Source: an uncultured Collinsella sp.
Lineage (GTDB): Bacteria; Actinomycetota; Coriobacteriia; Coriobacteriales; Coriobacteriaceae
Length of the DNA: 5,363 nt
Direction of reading: 5' to 3'
NCBI GenBank assembly: GCA_902478885.1
Contig: CABSMS010000113.1
Span: 1-5,363, forward strand
How positions within the stretch are numbered: the stretch's first letter is position 1; every line of letters begins with the position of its first letter. Shown in pieces: positions 5,306 to 5,363 of this stretch. The notes under the pieces are model-generated. The model ran no database searches, was not told the origin of the DNA, and was given only the letters and a program-made list of their open reading frames with translations. A program made the translations under genes and the position numbers.

Positions 5306-5363
5306 TCATTCATCGACGTCTAAATCTGCATCCGTCAAGCTTTTGGCAAGGTTGCCCTTAACC
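5306..5363 (-). CDS. C-terminal end of an unidentified upstream gene (partial)
   Basis: Only one minus-strand frame stays open from the right edge: 18 codons ending DADLDVDE, then TGA at 5308-5306. The acidic tail looks like a plausible protein end but is too short to identify. By gene-order convention prfA (release factor 1) would be expected just upstream of prmC, but the sequence does not clearly match the usual PrfA C-terminus. It may also be a chance open stretch. I see no convincing terminator between it and prmC. Confidence 0.3.
   Translation of the reverse strand, partial: VKGNLAKSLTDADLDVDE

Overview
This window looks like chromosomal DNA from a GC-rich Gram-positive bacterium, most likely a member of the Coriobacteriia (Collinsella/Olsenella-like). 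I infer that from the high GC content, the style of the proteins, the actinobacterial type of toxin-antitoxin pair, and a gene order (prmC - tsaC/ywlC - upp) that echoes the prfA-prmC-ywlC-upp neighbourhood of Firmicutes. All convincing genes are on the minus strand, so transcription runs from the right end to the left.

In transcription order: (i) 5306-5363, the last codons of an unidentified upstream gene; (ii) prmC (3892-5166), the release-factor glutamine methyltransferase, which carries an unusual insertion of about 130 residues, rich in Ala and Glu, between its two domains; (iii) a two-gene type II toxin-antitoxin module (toxin 3421-3816, antitoxin 3132-3434; the reading frames overlap by 14 nt), AT-richer than its surroundings and with its own promoter/operator-like sequences; (iv) tsaC (2240-2983), threonylcarbamoyl-AMP synthase of the tRNA t6A pathway, with an insertion of about 30 residues near the active site; (v) glpK (685-2226), glycerol kinase, 13 nt downstream of tsaC, with its ribosome binding site overlapping the tsaC stop codon; (vi) upp (1-561), uracil phosphoribosyltransferase, cut by the left edge of the window.

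The theme is housekeeping: translation termination (prmC), decoding fidelity (tsaC), pyrimidine salvage (upp) and glycerol use (glpK). The TA pair looks like an accessory insertion into this otherwise conserved neighbourhood. No tRNA, rRNA, CRISPR array, transposase or phage gene is visible, and no stretch over 300 bases lacks a gene.

The non-coding parts with most structure are the glpK-upp gap, where three overlapping inverted repeats form an attenuator-like set of mutually exclusive hairpins, the TA promoter region with a 15-nt inverted repeat, and the prmC leader, where the Shine-Dalgarno core lies in the loop of a GGGG/CCCC hairpin immediately before the start codon. I do not see an obviously new multi-gene system. 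The PrmC insertion and the upp leader are the best leads.
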